Shown here: positions 42,850 through 51,172 of the stretch, piece after piece | Numbering within the stretch: position 1 is the stretch's first letter | Layout: every line of letters begins with the position of its first letter | Source of the DNA: Phytohabitans maris | GTDB lineage: Bacteria; Actinomycetota; Actinomycetes; Mycobacteriales; Micromonosporaceae | Direction of reading: 5' to 3' | DNA length: 64,000 nucleotides | Assembly (NCBI RefSeq): GCF_031085175.1 | Contig: NZ_JAVHUY010000023.1 | Span: 82,026 to 146,025 of the forward strand | Translations under genes and position numbers: made by a program | The notes under the pieces: generated by a model | The model's database searches: none | Told to the model about the DNA's origin: nothing | What the model saw: only the letters and a program-made list of their open reading frames with translations

Positions 42850-45800
42850 GGGGGTCCGACCGGCACGTCGAGCATGTGCACGACAGCGTCGTGGTCACCG
42901 GCGACGGCAATGTCGTGCTGTTCGTCAGCGGTCGCGAGTTCGCGCGCGTGCCGATACCGCGCTCGGGCGACGGAGTGGAGCAACTGCTGTTCGGCCGGCA
43001 CCGCTCGCGCGGGTCCGCGGTGTTTGGATCATGGCTGCGGCCGGACGCCGGCGTACTCGAGCCGCAGCCGCGGCCTGAGCTCGCGGAGCTCGCGGCGTGG
43101 TGCGCGGACGACCAGGCGCCCGTCGTCCGCCTGGTCTGCGGGGCGGGCGGCCAAGGCAAGACGTTTCTCGCGGCGCGGCTGTGCGAGCGGGTACGCGGTG
43201 AGGGGTGGCTGGCGGGCTTCGTTACCATGCCCCCGGCGAACTGGCGGGCCCTGTCCTCCCCGGACACGGCCGGTGTCGCGCTCCGGCGTGAACTGCTCCG
43301 GCTGCCGGAGCTGACCGCGGGCATCCACGCGGCCGTAGCGACAGGAACGCGGACGCTTCTCGTCGTGGACTATGCCGAGAACGTGGCACCAGTCGTCGCC
43401 GAGCTCCTGAACGCCGTCGCCGACGTGGACGGGTTCGCCTCCGTACGGATGCTGCTGCTGGCCCGCTCGGCCGACACCTGGTGGGATGAGCTGACCGTGG
43501 AACACCGCCACTACCGCTCTGTTCAGTCTGAGCCGGTCAAGCTGGAATCGCTCACCCGGAGCTTGACCCCGAGCCAGGTCGGCGATATCTGGCACCGTGC
43601 CGTCGAGACGTTCACTCAACGGGCGGCGGAACGCGGCCTCAAGCCTTCCCCCGCCGAACGCACGAGTGGTCCCCCGGCCACCCTCTCCACCACGCTCGAC
43701 CTCTACGCGGGCGCGCTGCTGCAGGTGATTGATCCGATCGGAGGCACGGCGGCCAGGGGCGGGGACGCGCTGGCTCGCGTACTCGAACACGAGCGCCGGC
43801 AGGTCGCGCACGCATTCCGCGCGCAGCAGGTCGAGCTCAGCCCGCTTCGTCGTGATTGGGCCATGCTCACGGCGGCGCTGCGGCCGGCCGCTACGCTCAA
43901 GGAAGCCGCGCGGGCGCTCGGCTCGGTGCCCGCGCTGCACGGCCTCGACGACGCGGCGCTGCTCGGAGTCGCCGAGGTGCTGCACCGGCTCTACCCGCAC
44001 GACGTCGGAACCGACGTATGGCAGGCGCCGCAGCCCGATCCGCTGGTTGACGTCCACCTGCGGCAGATGGCGACCAACGCTCCGAGCGACACCGAGTTTG
44101 TCGAGGCGCTCGCGGCGCTGTGCGGCGGTGGCGAGCTCGGCCCGGCCATGCACGCCGCCAAGGTGCTGCACCGGTGCTGGTCGAGCCTGGAGCCGGACGG
44201 GCGGTTCGCCGTGGCGCACCGCCGGATCGGCGGGGCGCTGCGCACACTGGTGCGGCGTTCGTCCGGCGGGTACGCGCCCGCGCTCACCGCACTCGACCCG
44301 AACGCCTTCGCGGCGGAGATCGTCGCGGCCGTCGAGGGCGAGTCAGCGGCCGGGCCGAGCCTGAGCGTCGCGGAGGTCACGCAGCTGGACCAGATGCTGA
44401 GGTCGATGGAGTCGACCTATACGCGTGGTGCGATCGCGGTCGCGGTGTCCAGGCGCCTCGTGGCCGCCACCCGCTGCGGCGAGCACGACACGCCCATCGA
44501 GCGAAGCCGGCACGCCGAGGAGCTCGGCGTACTCTCGCTCCGGCTCGCGGAGATCGGCGAGGCGAGGGAAAGTCTCGAGAGGATCCAGGAGGCGGTGGCC
44601 ATCCGGCGGACCCTCGCCGCGAACGACCCACGGCGATACCGGGCCGCGCTCGCCGACTCGCTCTCCGACCTCTCCACGCGGCTGGACCGGGTGGGTATCC
44701 GCGACCATGGCCTTCTCGCCGCCGAGGAAGCCGTGGAGCTGTATCGGGCCGCCGTCGCCGACGATCGGCGGTACTGGCCATATCTCGCCGACAAGCTCAA
44801 CGCCCTGTCCAACTGCCTGCGCGCGGTTGACCGGGACAGGAGCCTCGCCGCGAGCGAGGAGTCCGTCGAGATCTGTCGGCGGCTGGCCGACGCGGATGAC
44901 GCCGCGCGGGCCGATCTCGCGATGGCGCTCAACAACCACTCCCTCAAGCTTGGCGGCTTCCAGCTTGTCGCGGAGAGCATGAAGGCCATCAGGGAGGCCA
45001 CCGACATCTACCGCGCGCTCGCTGAGCGAAACCCGGCCGCCCACAGCCGAATGCTGAGCCGTGCCCTGCACAACCTCGCCCTCCGGCTGCGGGACTCGGA
45101 CGAACCGGGAACGAGCTTGGATGCGTTCGACGAGGCCGTGGCGATGCGCCGGCGGCTCACCGGTAGCAGGTCCACCCGCGTCGCCCGGGCGGAGCTCGCC
45201 GCGTCGCTCGCCGCCCGGGCGACCGTGCTCCGCCTGCTCGGCCGGCGCGACGAGGGCATCGACAGCGCTCGCGAGGCGATCCACCTCTACCGGTCCGTGG
45301 TGGAACCGAACAGCCCCGCGTACCAGCCGAACTTCGCCGCCGCGCTCGTCGTCCTCGCGAGGAACTTGGCCCGGACCGATGACAAGGGTGAGGCGCTGGG
45401 CGCGCTCCAGGAGGCGTTGGCGATCCGCATGCAGCAGGTCGAGCAGGGCGATGTCGGTGCGCTACCGGAACTCGTCGACGTGCTCGGGCACCTCGCCGGC
45501 GTCGCCCAGGCGGGCGACGGCCGGCCGGACCTCTGGGCGGTCCACAACGCCGTTTCCGTCGTGCGGGAAGGCGCGAAGGCCGGCTCCACGGCCCACCTCG
45601 CCCGCGCGCTCGACTACCTTTCCCGCATCATGGCTGCCGCACACCAGCGGCAGGAGAGCGTGGCCGCGGCCGAAGAAGCAGCCGACCTCTGGGAGACGCT
45701 GGCGGCCGCCGAGCCTGGCCGGTACAGGAGTGACTTCCGGGCATCGATCCACGCGCTCGTCGCGCGCCTCATCCGGTTCGACCTTCCGGTCGACATTCTC

Positions 45801-45893
45801 GGAATGGCCGGACGGCTCAAGCACATTCCGAACGTCGGCGGGGCTGACGACGAGTCGCCGTCGCCAGTCGGATTGGTGCCCGCTCCAGCCTGA
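42846..45893 (+). CDS. STAND NTPase with TPR repeats and N-terminal amyloid-like motif
   Basis: 1015 residues from ATG 42846, overlapping the previous stop. N-terminal VEHVHDSVVVTGDGNVV (about 8-24) matches the C-terminus of the upstream membrane protein. The NTPase has Walker A VCGAGGQGKTFLAARL (about residue 100) and Walker B TLLVVDYAENVAPVV (about 178). A winged-helix and helical region follow, then at least eight TPR-like repeats (about 550-1000), for example LGVLSLRLAEIGEARESLER, ALADSLSDLSTRLDRVGI and LSRALHNLALRLRDSDE. This is the NLR-like plan: short signalling motif, nucleotide switch, repeat sensor. Such proteins oligomerise on ligand sensing. Last gene of the operon. Confidence 0.85.
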   Translation: MRGSDRHVEHVHDSVVVTGDGNVVLFVSGREFARVPIPRSGDGVEQLLFGRHRSRGSAVFGSWLRPDAGVLEPQPRPELAELAAWCADDQAPVVRLVCGAGGQGKTFLAARLCERVRGEGWLAGFVTMPPANWRALSSPDTAGVALRRELLRLPELTAGIHAAVATGTRTLLVVDYAENVAPVVAELLNAVADVDGFASVRMLLLARSADTWWDELTVEHRHYRSVQSEPVKLESLTRSLTPSQVGDIWHRAVETFTQRAAERGLKPSPAERTSGPPATLSTTLDLYAGALLQVIDPIGGTAARGGDALARVLEHERRQVAHAFRAQQVELSPLRRDWAMLTAALRPAATLKEAARALGSVPALHGLDDAALLGVAEVLHRLYPHDVGTDVWQAPQPDPLVDVHLRQMATNAPSDTEFVEALAALCGGGELGPAMHAAKVLHRCWSSLEPDGRFAVAHRRIGGALRTLVRRSSGGYAPALTALDPNAFAAEIVAAVEGESAAGPSLSVAEVTQLDQMLRSMESTYTRGAIAVAVSRRLVAATRCGEHDTPIERSRHAEELGVLSLRLAEIGEARESLERIQEAVAIRRTLAANDPRRYRAALADSLSDLSTRLDRVGIRDHGLLAAEEAVELYRAAVADDRRYWPYLADKLNALSNCLRAVDRDRSLAASEESVEICRRLADADDAARADLAMALNNHSLKLGGFQLVAESMKAIREATDIYRALAERNPAAHSRMLSRALHNLALRLRDSDEPGTSLDAFDEAVAMRRRLTGSRSTRVARAELAASLAARATVLRLLGRRDEGIDSAREAIHLYRSVVEPNSPAYQPNFAAALVVLARNLARTDDKGEALGALQEALAIRMQQVEQGDVGALPELVDVLGHLAGVAQAGDGRPDLWAVHNAVSVVREGAKAGSTAHLARALDYLSRIMAAAHQRQESVAAAEEAADLWETLAAAEPGRYRSDFRASIHALVARLIRFDLPVDILGMAGRLKHIPNVGGADDESPSPVGLVPAPA

Positions 45894-45943
45894 TTAACTA
45901 GATGGGCTACCTTGCGGTGACCAGGACGGCCAGGGAGAACACT

Positions 45944-46060
45944 GTGGGCAGCTGGGGTTACGGACCTTTTGATGACGATACGGCGATGGACTTCATCGAC
46001 GACCTGGCCGGCGGCCAGGCAATTGACGTCGTTCCCGCGCTACTTCGCACTCTTGAGCGC
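45944..46060 (+). pseudogene. DUF4259 gene, 5' fragment
   Basis: GTG 45944, preceded by AGGGAGA, begins MGSWGYGPFDDDTAMDFIDD, the hallmark start of DUF4259 proteins. Similarity ends after about 38 residues near VVPALLRTL. Beyond that the frame (open to 46201) is antisense to a thymidylate-synthase fragment. The family is normally about 120-140 residues, so this copy is truncated at the junction. Confidence 0.65.
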
Positions 46061-46468
46061 CTGACCGTACCGGGCGGCGCGCAGGACTACAGCCTGTCCG
46101 TCCAGGGCCTCGCTGAGCCCGTCCGGCCCGGACGGCTTGAACAGGCGTGGCCCGTACGCGGTGCCGGTCAGCGCGTTCCCGTCCGTGGAGAGACCGCGTA
46201 GCCGGGGTGCGTAGTGGGCGATCATGTCGAGGCCGTCGCGGCCGGCCAGGTACCACAGCGCTTCGGCGTGGCTGAAGACGATGTTCGGCCGGCGGGCGGC
46301 CAGGGACGGCGTCCGGGCGATCGGGTTGGCGATGGTGAAGCTGACGTTGGTCGCCTCGATGGCTGTCTTCCCACGGGTGGCGGTGGAGTAGCTGGGCCGG
46401 TGGTAGATGTCATCGAGCACGGCCAGGTAGGCGTCGGTGAAGGTAGCGAAGGTCGGTCCGGTGATCAC
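46060..46468 (-). pseudogene. Thymidylate synthase-like gene, 3'-truncated
   Basis: GTG 46468 overlaps the stop of the preceding gene (GTGA). Reads MITGPTFATFTDAYLAVLDD, IYHRPSYSTATRGKTAIEAT, VFSHAEALWYLAGRDGLDMI and NALTGTAYGPRLF. This is the N-terminal third of a ThyA-like protein of the type found in actinobacterial modification or biosynthetic clusters next to a glycosyltransferase-like gene. The catalytic Cys region is missing because the gene is cut at the DUF4259 junction. Confidence 0.65.
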
Positions 46469-46935
46469 GACAGCGCCTCCAGGAGCTTGACGGCGGTCGC
46501 GACCTGGGTTGAGCAGCGGAACGGCTCCAGGTAGCCCAGACAGGTGGCGATGAGGTCGGCGTGTTCGGTGGTGCCGGCGATGGACCGCAGCCAGGCCAGC
46601 TTCTCGATCACTTCGTGGCCGTCGCTGGCCCGCAGCTGCGGTGGCGCGTAGGCATCCAACGCCGTGGATCTCGGCCGGCACAAGCGGCAGGCAGCCGGCC
46701 AGCAGCGCCTCGAACCAGCGGGACGTCATGTGCCCGACCGCCGCGTACCGCTGCGCCAACAACAGCACCGTCGCCAGCGCGGCTCGGTGGATCTGCTCGA
46801 CCTCGGCGTACCCACAGCGGCCGGTGAAGGTGACGTGCCGCCACGCCTCCGTGCGGGACCACTTCCCGACAACGCGGTGCGGGGTCGCTGCGGCGGCCGG
46901 GACGAAGCAGCGGTCGCGCTCGCCGGCGCCCTCGC
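46465..46935 (-). pseudogene. Glycosyltransferase-like gene, 3' fragment with frameshift
   Basis: The first frame reads HRVVGKWSRTEAWRHVTFTG, RCGYAEVEQIHRAALATVLL and GHMTSRWFEALLAGCLPLVP. After a shift near 46656 another frame reads DAYAPPQLRASDGHEVIEKL and AWLRSIAGTTEHADLIATCL, ending with the stop that overlaps the thymidylate synthase start. The pattern (surface-exposed Glu before AGC-x-P) is like GT-B transferases paired with ThyA-like enzymes. The N-terminal domain is missing. Confidence 0.5.
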
Positions 46936-47311
46936 AGCCGGTAGATCCTCGGCAACGAACACCCCACCACGCGGGCAACCGAAGAGGTTCTGCGGCGGCT
47001 CTACCAAGAAGGACAACAAGCCCGCCAGCAGTAGCCCTGCCAGACGCAGCTGAACATAACCCGCCCGGTGGGGTTCCGATGTCCTTGCCTCGAAGGCGCC
47101 GTCCTCGCCGAGGTCGCCTGGGCCGACGCCTGCCTTGAGGAACGCCTTCACCAGAGCCAGGACGCGTTGTCCCCGAGGCCTCGACGCCCCCGGCGATCAC
47201 CGCCCTTACCAGCCACGCACGTCGAGGCGGAGACGGGCCACCAGACACAGACTCGAAACTACACCAACATCAATACCTCCAACATCCCTCACCCAGGTGA
47301 GTTCACTCGCA
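46936..47311. other. Rearranged sequence with a second intron fragment
   Basis: Between the glycosyltransferase remnant and the intron 3' end. Includes the short reverse-transcriptase fragment at 47110-47175. No intact gene. Confidence 0.45.
47110..47175 (-). pseudogene. Second short reverse-transcriptase fragment
   Basis: On the minus strand reads RVLALVKAFLKAGVG, then LGEDGAFEA, closely matching RVLALVKAFLKAGILSEDGV in the main intron RT at about 48250. A duplicate piece, indicating a second intron copy or local rearrangement. Confidence 0.55.
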
Positions 47312-48266
47312 CTGGTGAGGTCGGCCCGGGGCGCGGTGCCGGCCTCTCGGCCGGTCCGTTTCCCCGAGCCGCCTCCCGAACCCGGCGTGCCTGTTGGCCA
47401 GGCACCGGGCTCTCCACACGTCCCGGAGGGTTGCGGACGTTCCTCATGCTGTGCTGGGCCACGGCGTTGGGATCTTTGTCCGCCGGTAGAGGTAGCGCTT
47501 GGTGCGTATTGGCCGGATCGAAGAGGATCACGTCGCCGTTGGCGGGCCACCTGCCGTATCGGCGGCGTAGTGTCCGCCATGTGGCGTGTCGATGTTTGCG
47601 TCCTTGCCACCCGATGACCCGTTTCCACAGGTAGGCCCGCAGGTAGCGGAAGGTCGCGCTCGAACAGCCCCACTTGAAGTAGGCGGTCCACCCGCCCAGC
47701 ATCTGGTTGAGCTGGAGCAGTAGCTCCACCAGCGGCTGGTTCGTGTTCTGCCAGCAGATCGCCTTCACCTTGGCCGTGACGGCGGCAAGCGCCTTCTTGG
47801 CCGGATAGACGTAGACGTAGTACTTGCTGGTGCCTCGCTTACGGTGGCGTTGGATACGCCAGCCGAGGAAGTCAAGGCTCTCATCGATGTGCGTAATCAG
47901 TGTCTTCGCCGGAGACAGGCGCAAGCCCATCCCGGCCAAGACCTCCGCTATCTCCTCACGGAGGGCTTCGGCGTGCGCCCGGGTGCCTGACACGGTCAGG
48001 CACCAGTCGTCCGCGTACCGACAGAGCCGGTAGTTGGGCAGACCTTGACGGCGACGCTTGGCTCGTTCGTAAGGGCTGGCGGCCGGACCTCCCGGCGCTC
48101 GGGCGATATGCTCGTCCAGCACTGACAAGGCCACGTTAGCCAGCAACGGTGAAAGGATGTTTCCCTGCGGTGTACCGGTGTGGGTGTCCCTGTGCACGCC
48201 GTCCTCGCTGAGGATGCCGGCCTTCAGGAACGCCTTCACCAAGGCCAGGACACGTGGCCTCCCCAC
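47289..48266 (-). pseudogene. ltrA: Group II intron reverse transcriptase/maturase, N-terminally truncated
   Basis: The visible part begins in the RT fingers/palm: VLALVKAFLKAGILSEDGV, TGTPQGNILSPLLANVALS (RT motif 4), CRYADDWCLTVSG with the catalytic YADD (motif 5), FLGWRIQRHRKRG (motif 7). The maturase X domain follows: LNQMLGGWTAYFKWG, FRYLRAYLWKRVIGWQGRK. Motifs 0-3 are missing because the intron has an internal deletion joining its 5' region to this point. The frame runs through the intron's catalytic domain V before stopping. The protein cannot be a complete enzyme; splicing in trans by another copy is possible. Confidence 0.85.
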
Positions 48267-48605
48267 CGGCGTCGCATAACCGGCTTCGAAGTTGACCCCA
48301 CCTCCCGGCGATAGTCATGCGCTGCGCTCCGGCCCACATCCGCCAGGTTGGAGCCGGCGACACGCTTACGGAGCATCACCACTGGTTCCTCACGTACACC
48401 TTCTCGTCTCGCTTGCCGGATGCGGGCCGTCTGGCGGTACCGACCCGCTCCGTCGTTGTCAGGGCTGCTTACCACCCTCCCGCGCGCCTCCACGGTCGGG
48501 CTACCCTCTGCTTCACCTGCCTGCTGTGACAGACCAGCGGCGGGTCCTTTCATCCCGCCCGGTAAGTGATGGCGCCTCGCGGCGCACTGCGACCTCGTGT
48601 CGCAC
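47312..48605 (-). mobile_element. Degenerate group II intron
   Basis: The 5' end at 48605 reads GTGCGACACGAGG on the minus strand, matching the GUGYG consensus, followed by domain I-like sequence. Domain V is at about 47378-47413 (stem GAGCCCGG... pairing with ...CCGGGTTC, with the AGC triad). Domain VI and the 3' end lie near 47312; the exact last base is uncertain. Length is about 1.29 kb instead of about 2 kb, owing to an internal deletion around 48266 that removes the rest of domain I and the RT start. Confidence 0.75.
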
Positions 48606-48753
48606 CCGAATTACGTGAGCGACGACAGCGCCGTCGCGTTCGACACCGACCCCCGGGTGCTGCAAACCATCGGCGAAGGGGCGTTCGGCGTCGGTGACGG
48701 CCGGCTCGGTTGGGTCCGGGTCGACCTGGCCGATCCGGCTTGGCCGAACAGGT
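48606..48753 (+). pseudogene. C-terminal fragment interrupted by the intron
   Basis: The plus frame reads NYVSDDSAVAFDTDPRVLQT, IGEGAFGVGDGRLGWVRVDL, ADPAWPNR and a stop, which has normal protein character. The intron sits antisense directly before it. Family not recognised. Confidence 0.35.
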
Positions 48754-48883
48754 GAGGCCCGACGCCCGGTTCGACGCGATCCCGGCGGCTGTCCGGTGGG
48801 CTACCCGCCGCTTCTCCGGAGGCTTTGATCGTGGTCTGATGGGGGAGCTTTGAGCCCAATTGGCTCTGGTCTGGGGGCGCGAT

Positions 48884-49873
48884 ATGACTGTCTTGAGGCT
48901 GCGCACGGTTGATCTGCCTGTAGGCGACCGGTTCGCGGCCTGGTGCGACCTCATGAGTGGCGGCGTCGTACCGATGATCCTGGAGAGTGAGTATCGGCGT
49001 GACTTCCGGGCATCTACGGAAATGCGTGACCTGGGTCTCGTGCAGCTTGTGAGAACCTCGTATCCACCGCTGCGTGGCCGGCGTACGGCGCCGCTGATCC
49101 GGCGGTCGGATCCCGAGTTGATGCTCCTGTCGCTCAACATTCGGGGTCGTCAGGTGACGCAGCGGCCGGATCACGAATGGGCGACCGGTCCGGGCGGCAT
49201 CGTTATCAACAACACCTCGAGCTCGGCCACGGTGATCAACACGACGCGTGTGTTGCAGCTTGTGCTGCAACTGCCGCGATCGGTACTTGGGCGCGAGGAG
49301 CGCCGCCTCCAAACGATGTCAGTGGTGACCGACGGCGGCATCGGCGGCGCTCTGGCCTACGTCATGGCGGACTTGGCCAGGAACGCGGACCAGCATCCAC
49401 CGGCTGTCGTGAGCCGGCTCTGCCTGACAGTTATCGATCTTCTGAATGGCGTGGCGCGGCTCGCCGCCGGGGCTCGGGAGCCGATATCGTCGGATGCTAC
49501 CGGACGCATCCGTTACATGCAGGCGGTGCGTCACATCCTTCTCCGGCTGGGCGACCCGGCTCTAACGGTAGGTGCCGTGGCGAAGGCACTTGGCATCTCC
49601 ACCCGCCATCTCGATCGCCTGTTTCGGGCCGAAGGGGCATCACCGGCGGAATGGATTCGTCGGGAGCGTCTGGCTCGGTGCCAGCAGGATCTGCTCGACC
49701 CGGCTCAGCAAGCATTGCCGGTCCTCGAGGTCGGCGCCCGTTGGGGATACCCCGACCCCACCACGTTCAGCCGCGTGTTTCGCCGTGAGTTCGGTTCACC
49801 GCCAGCGGAGTACCGACGCACCCATCGTCTCCTCCGGCGCCAAGCCGCGCACTGTGGGTCTGACCCGGTCTGA
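48884..49873 (+). CDS. AraC-family transcriptional regulator
   Basis: 329 residues from ATG 48884 (TTG 48860 is unlikely). The N-terminal AraC-binding-like domain (AraC_binding_2 type) begins LRLRTVDLPVGDRFAAWCDL and contains LMLLSLNIRGRQVTQRPDHE. The C-terminal double helix-turn-helix is LTVGAVAKALGISTRHLDRL, FRAEGASPAEWIRRERLARC, and VLEVGARWGYPDPTTFSRVF with RREFGSPPAEYRR. This is the layout of actinobacterial activators that sense small molecules. It is the only intact gene in a stretch of remnants, and its target is not identifiable. Confidence 0.92.
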   Translation: MTVLRLRTVDLPVGDRFAAWCDLMSGGVVPMILESEYRRDFRASTEMRDLGLVQLVRTSYPPLRGRRTAPLIRRSDPELMLLSLNIRGRQVTQRPDHEWATGPGGIVINNTSSSATVINTTRVLQLVLQLPRSVLGREERRLQTMSVVTDGGIGGALAYVMADLARNADQHPPAVVSRLCLTVIDLLNGVARLAAGAREPISSDATGRIRYMQAVRHILLRLGDPALTVGAVAKALGISTRHLDRLFRAEGASPAEWIRRERLARCQQDLLDPAQQALPVLEVGARWGYPDPTTFSRVFRREFGSPPAEYRRTHRLLRRQAAHCGSDPV

Positions 49874-49959
49874 CAGACATGAAAGGATCTGCGGACGACT
49901 GCCCACGGGAGGACGTTCCATCATGGACGGTATGGGTAACGGCGTCGGCAGCGTAGGGT

Positions 49960-50130
49960 GTTGCGCCGGAGTTTAAGGCGGAGATCGTCGACGTGTGCCG
50001 GCATGGGATCGCTTGATTGGGTGGGTCGCTAAGGTCTTCGATCTGACCGAGACTGCGGTACGCGAATGGGCGCGCGCCGGGCCGGCATCGATGCCGGAGT
50101 GGGCGTCGAGGGTCTGACCAGCGCCGAGCG
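49960..50130 (+). pseudogene. IS3-family OrfA remnant
   Basis: Frames carry FKAEIVDVCRHGIA and, after a stop and shift, WVAKVFDLTETAVREWARA, then GPASMPEWASRV. This is the helix-turn-helix start of IS3-type OrfA proteins. Multiple stops; not functional. Confidence 0.6.
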
Positions 50131-50164
50131 CGTACGTGGCCGGCTGGTGGCGGCCATCTCTGGG

Positions 50165-50850
50165 CAAGAGGAGGTGGGCCGGTCGGTTATGATCCACCGG
50201 CTGATGTGACGCGGTTCCGGAATCGCTGGCCGTGCTGGCCGATGCTGGCGTGGAATGAATGGGTTGTCCCGCAAGGGATGTAGGTTGCGGCGGATGGTTT
50301 GCACGCTGCCAGTGAAGCCCATGGCGGTCAGTTCGGCGTGCAGGACGCCGGCGTCGGTGACTCCAGCGGTGAACGGGGGGTCAGGTGTTCGGTGTAGCCG
50401 TCCAGCAGGCTGGCTCGGTTGACCGCCTTAGACCAGCAGTTCGTCGAGGCTCGCGGCGCGGGCGAGCCGGCGCGCGGGCGAGCGGTCCAACTGCAGCTGT
50501 CGGCTGATCGCGCCCAGTGACGCGCCATCGGCGATGAGCTGCTGGACGGCGGTTTAGCGTTCCCGGGTCCGGTTGACCAGCGACCGTTCCCGGCCGCACA
50601 CGTCGCGCGTGCCGTCCGGTTCGGGCTTCCCAGCGGGTTCCGTAGCCGTGGCCGTACCGCACGCGAAGTCGTCGACTCCAAGGACGGTGACCTCACTGAC
50701 GTCCGGAACACGTGTACGGCGTAGCAGGCTCAACAGGGTGTCCCGCGCGACGCTCATCCCGAGCATGGTGGCGAGGCGGGTGCAGGCGCGGACGGCCAGC
50801 ACCACCGCGATCGAGGTCAACGCAGCTGCGGATGTGGGTGCGTACCTGCT
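50165..50850 (-). pseudogene. ISL3-family transposase remnant
   Basis: Minus-strand pieces in several frames: LATMLGMSVARDTLLSLLRR, VTVLGVDDFA (start of the DDE core), TAVQQLIADGASLGAISRQL, QLDRSPARRLARAASLDELL, and LHAELTAMGFTGSVQTIRRN with HISRWIITDR. Order and motifs fit ISL3 transposases. At least three stops or shifts and internal losses make it inactive. Confidence 0.65.
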
Positions 50851-51085
50851 CGGCACCTTGGTCCTCAACCCGAGCAACCTGCGGGCCGGCCGCAACCGGA
50901 ACACGGTGCGGGCGCGCAACGACTGGCCCATCCAGCCACTGGCGGGCGAGCCACCGCTCTCCCCGCTGGCGCACAAGCACATCGCCGTGCTGATGCCGGG
51001 CCGCGAGATCGTCCGGTACGGTCCGCCGGCCGGCAACCTCACGTTGGCCGCCGACACCGAGTTCGGCGCCATGTCGCTACGCGCG
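50821..51085 (+). pseudogene. Unidentified gene fragment
   Basis: Plus frame AAADVGAYLLGTLVLNPSNL, RAGRNRNTVRARNDWPIQPL, AHKHIAVLMPGREIVRYGPP and NLTLAADTEFGAMSL has normal protein character but no start. It is flanked by IS remnants (a short IS3 OrfB-like piece TGDSYDNARVA lies antisense at about 51080-51110). Family not recognised. Confidence 0.4.
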
Positions 51086-51172
51086 CGTTGTCATAACTGT
51101 CCCCTGTGGTGGGTGGCCGTTGCCGGCGCGCATGCTCGATGATCCTTTCTGGTTGGTGGTTGGCCACAGCGC

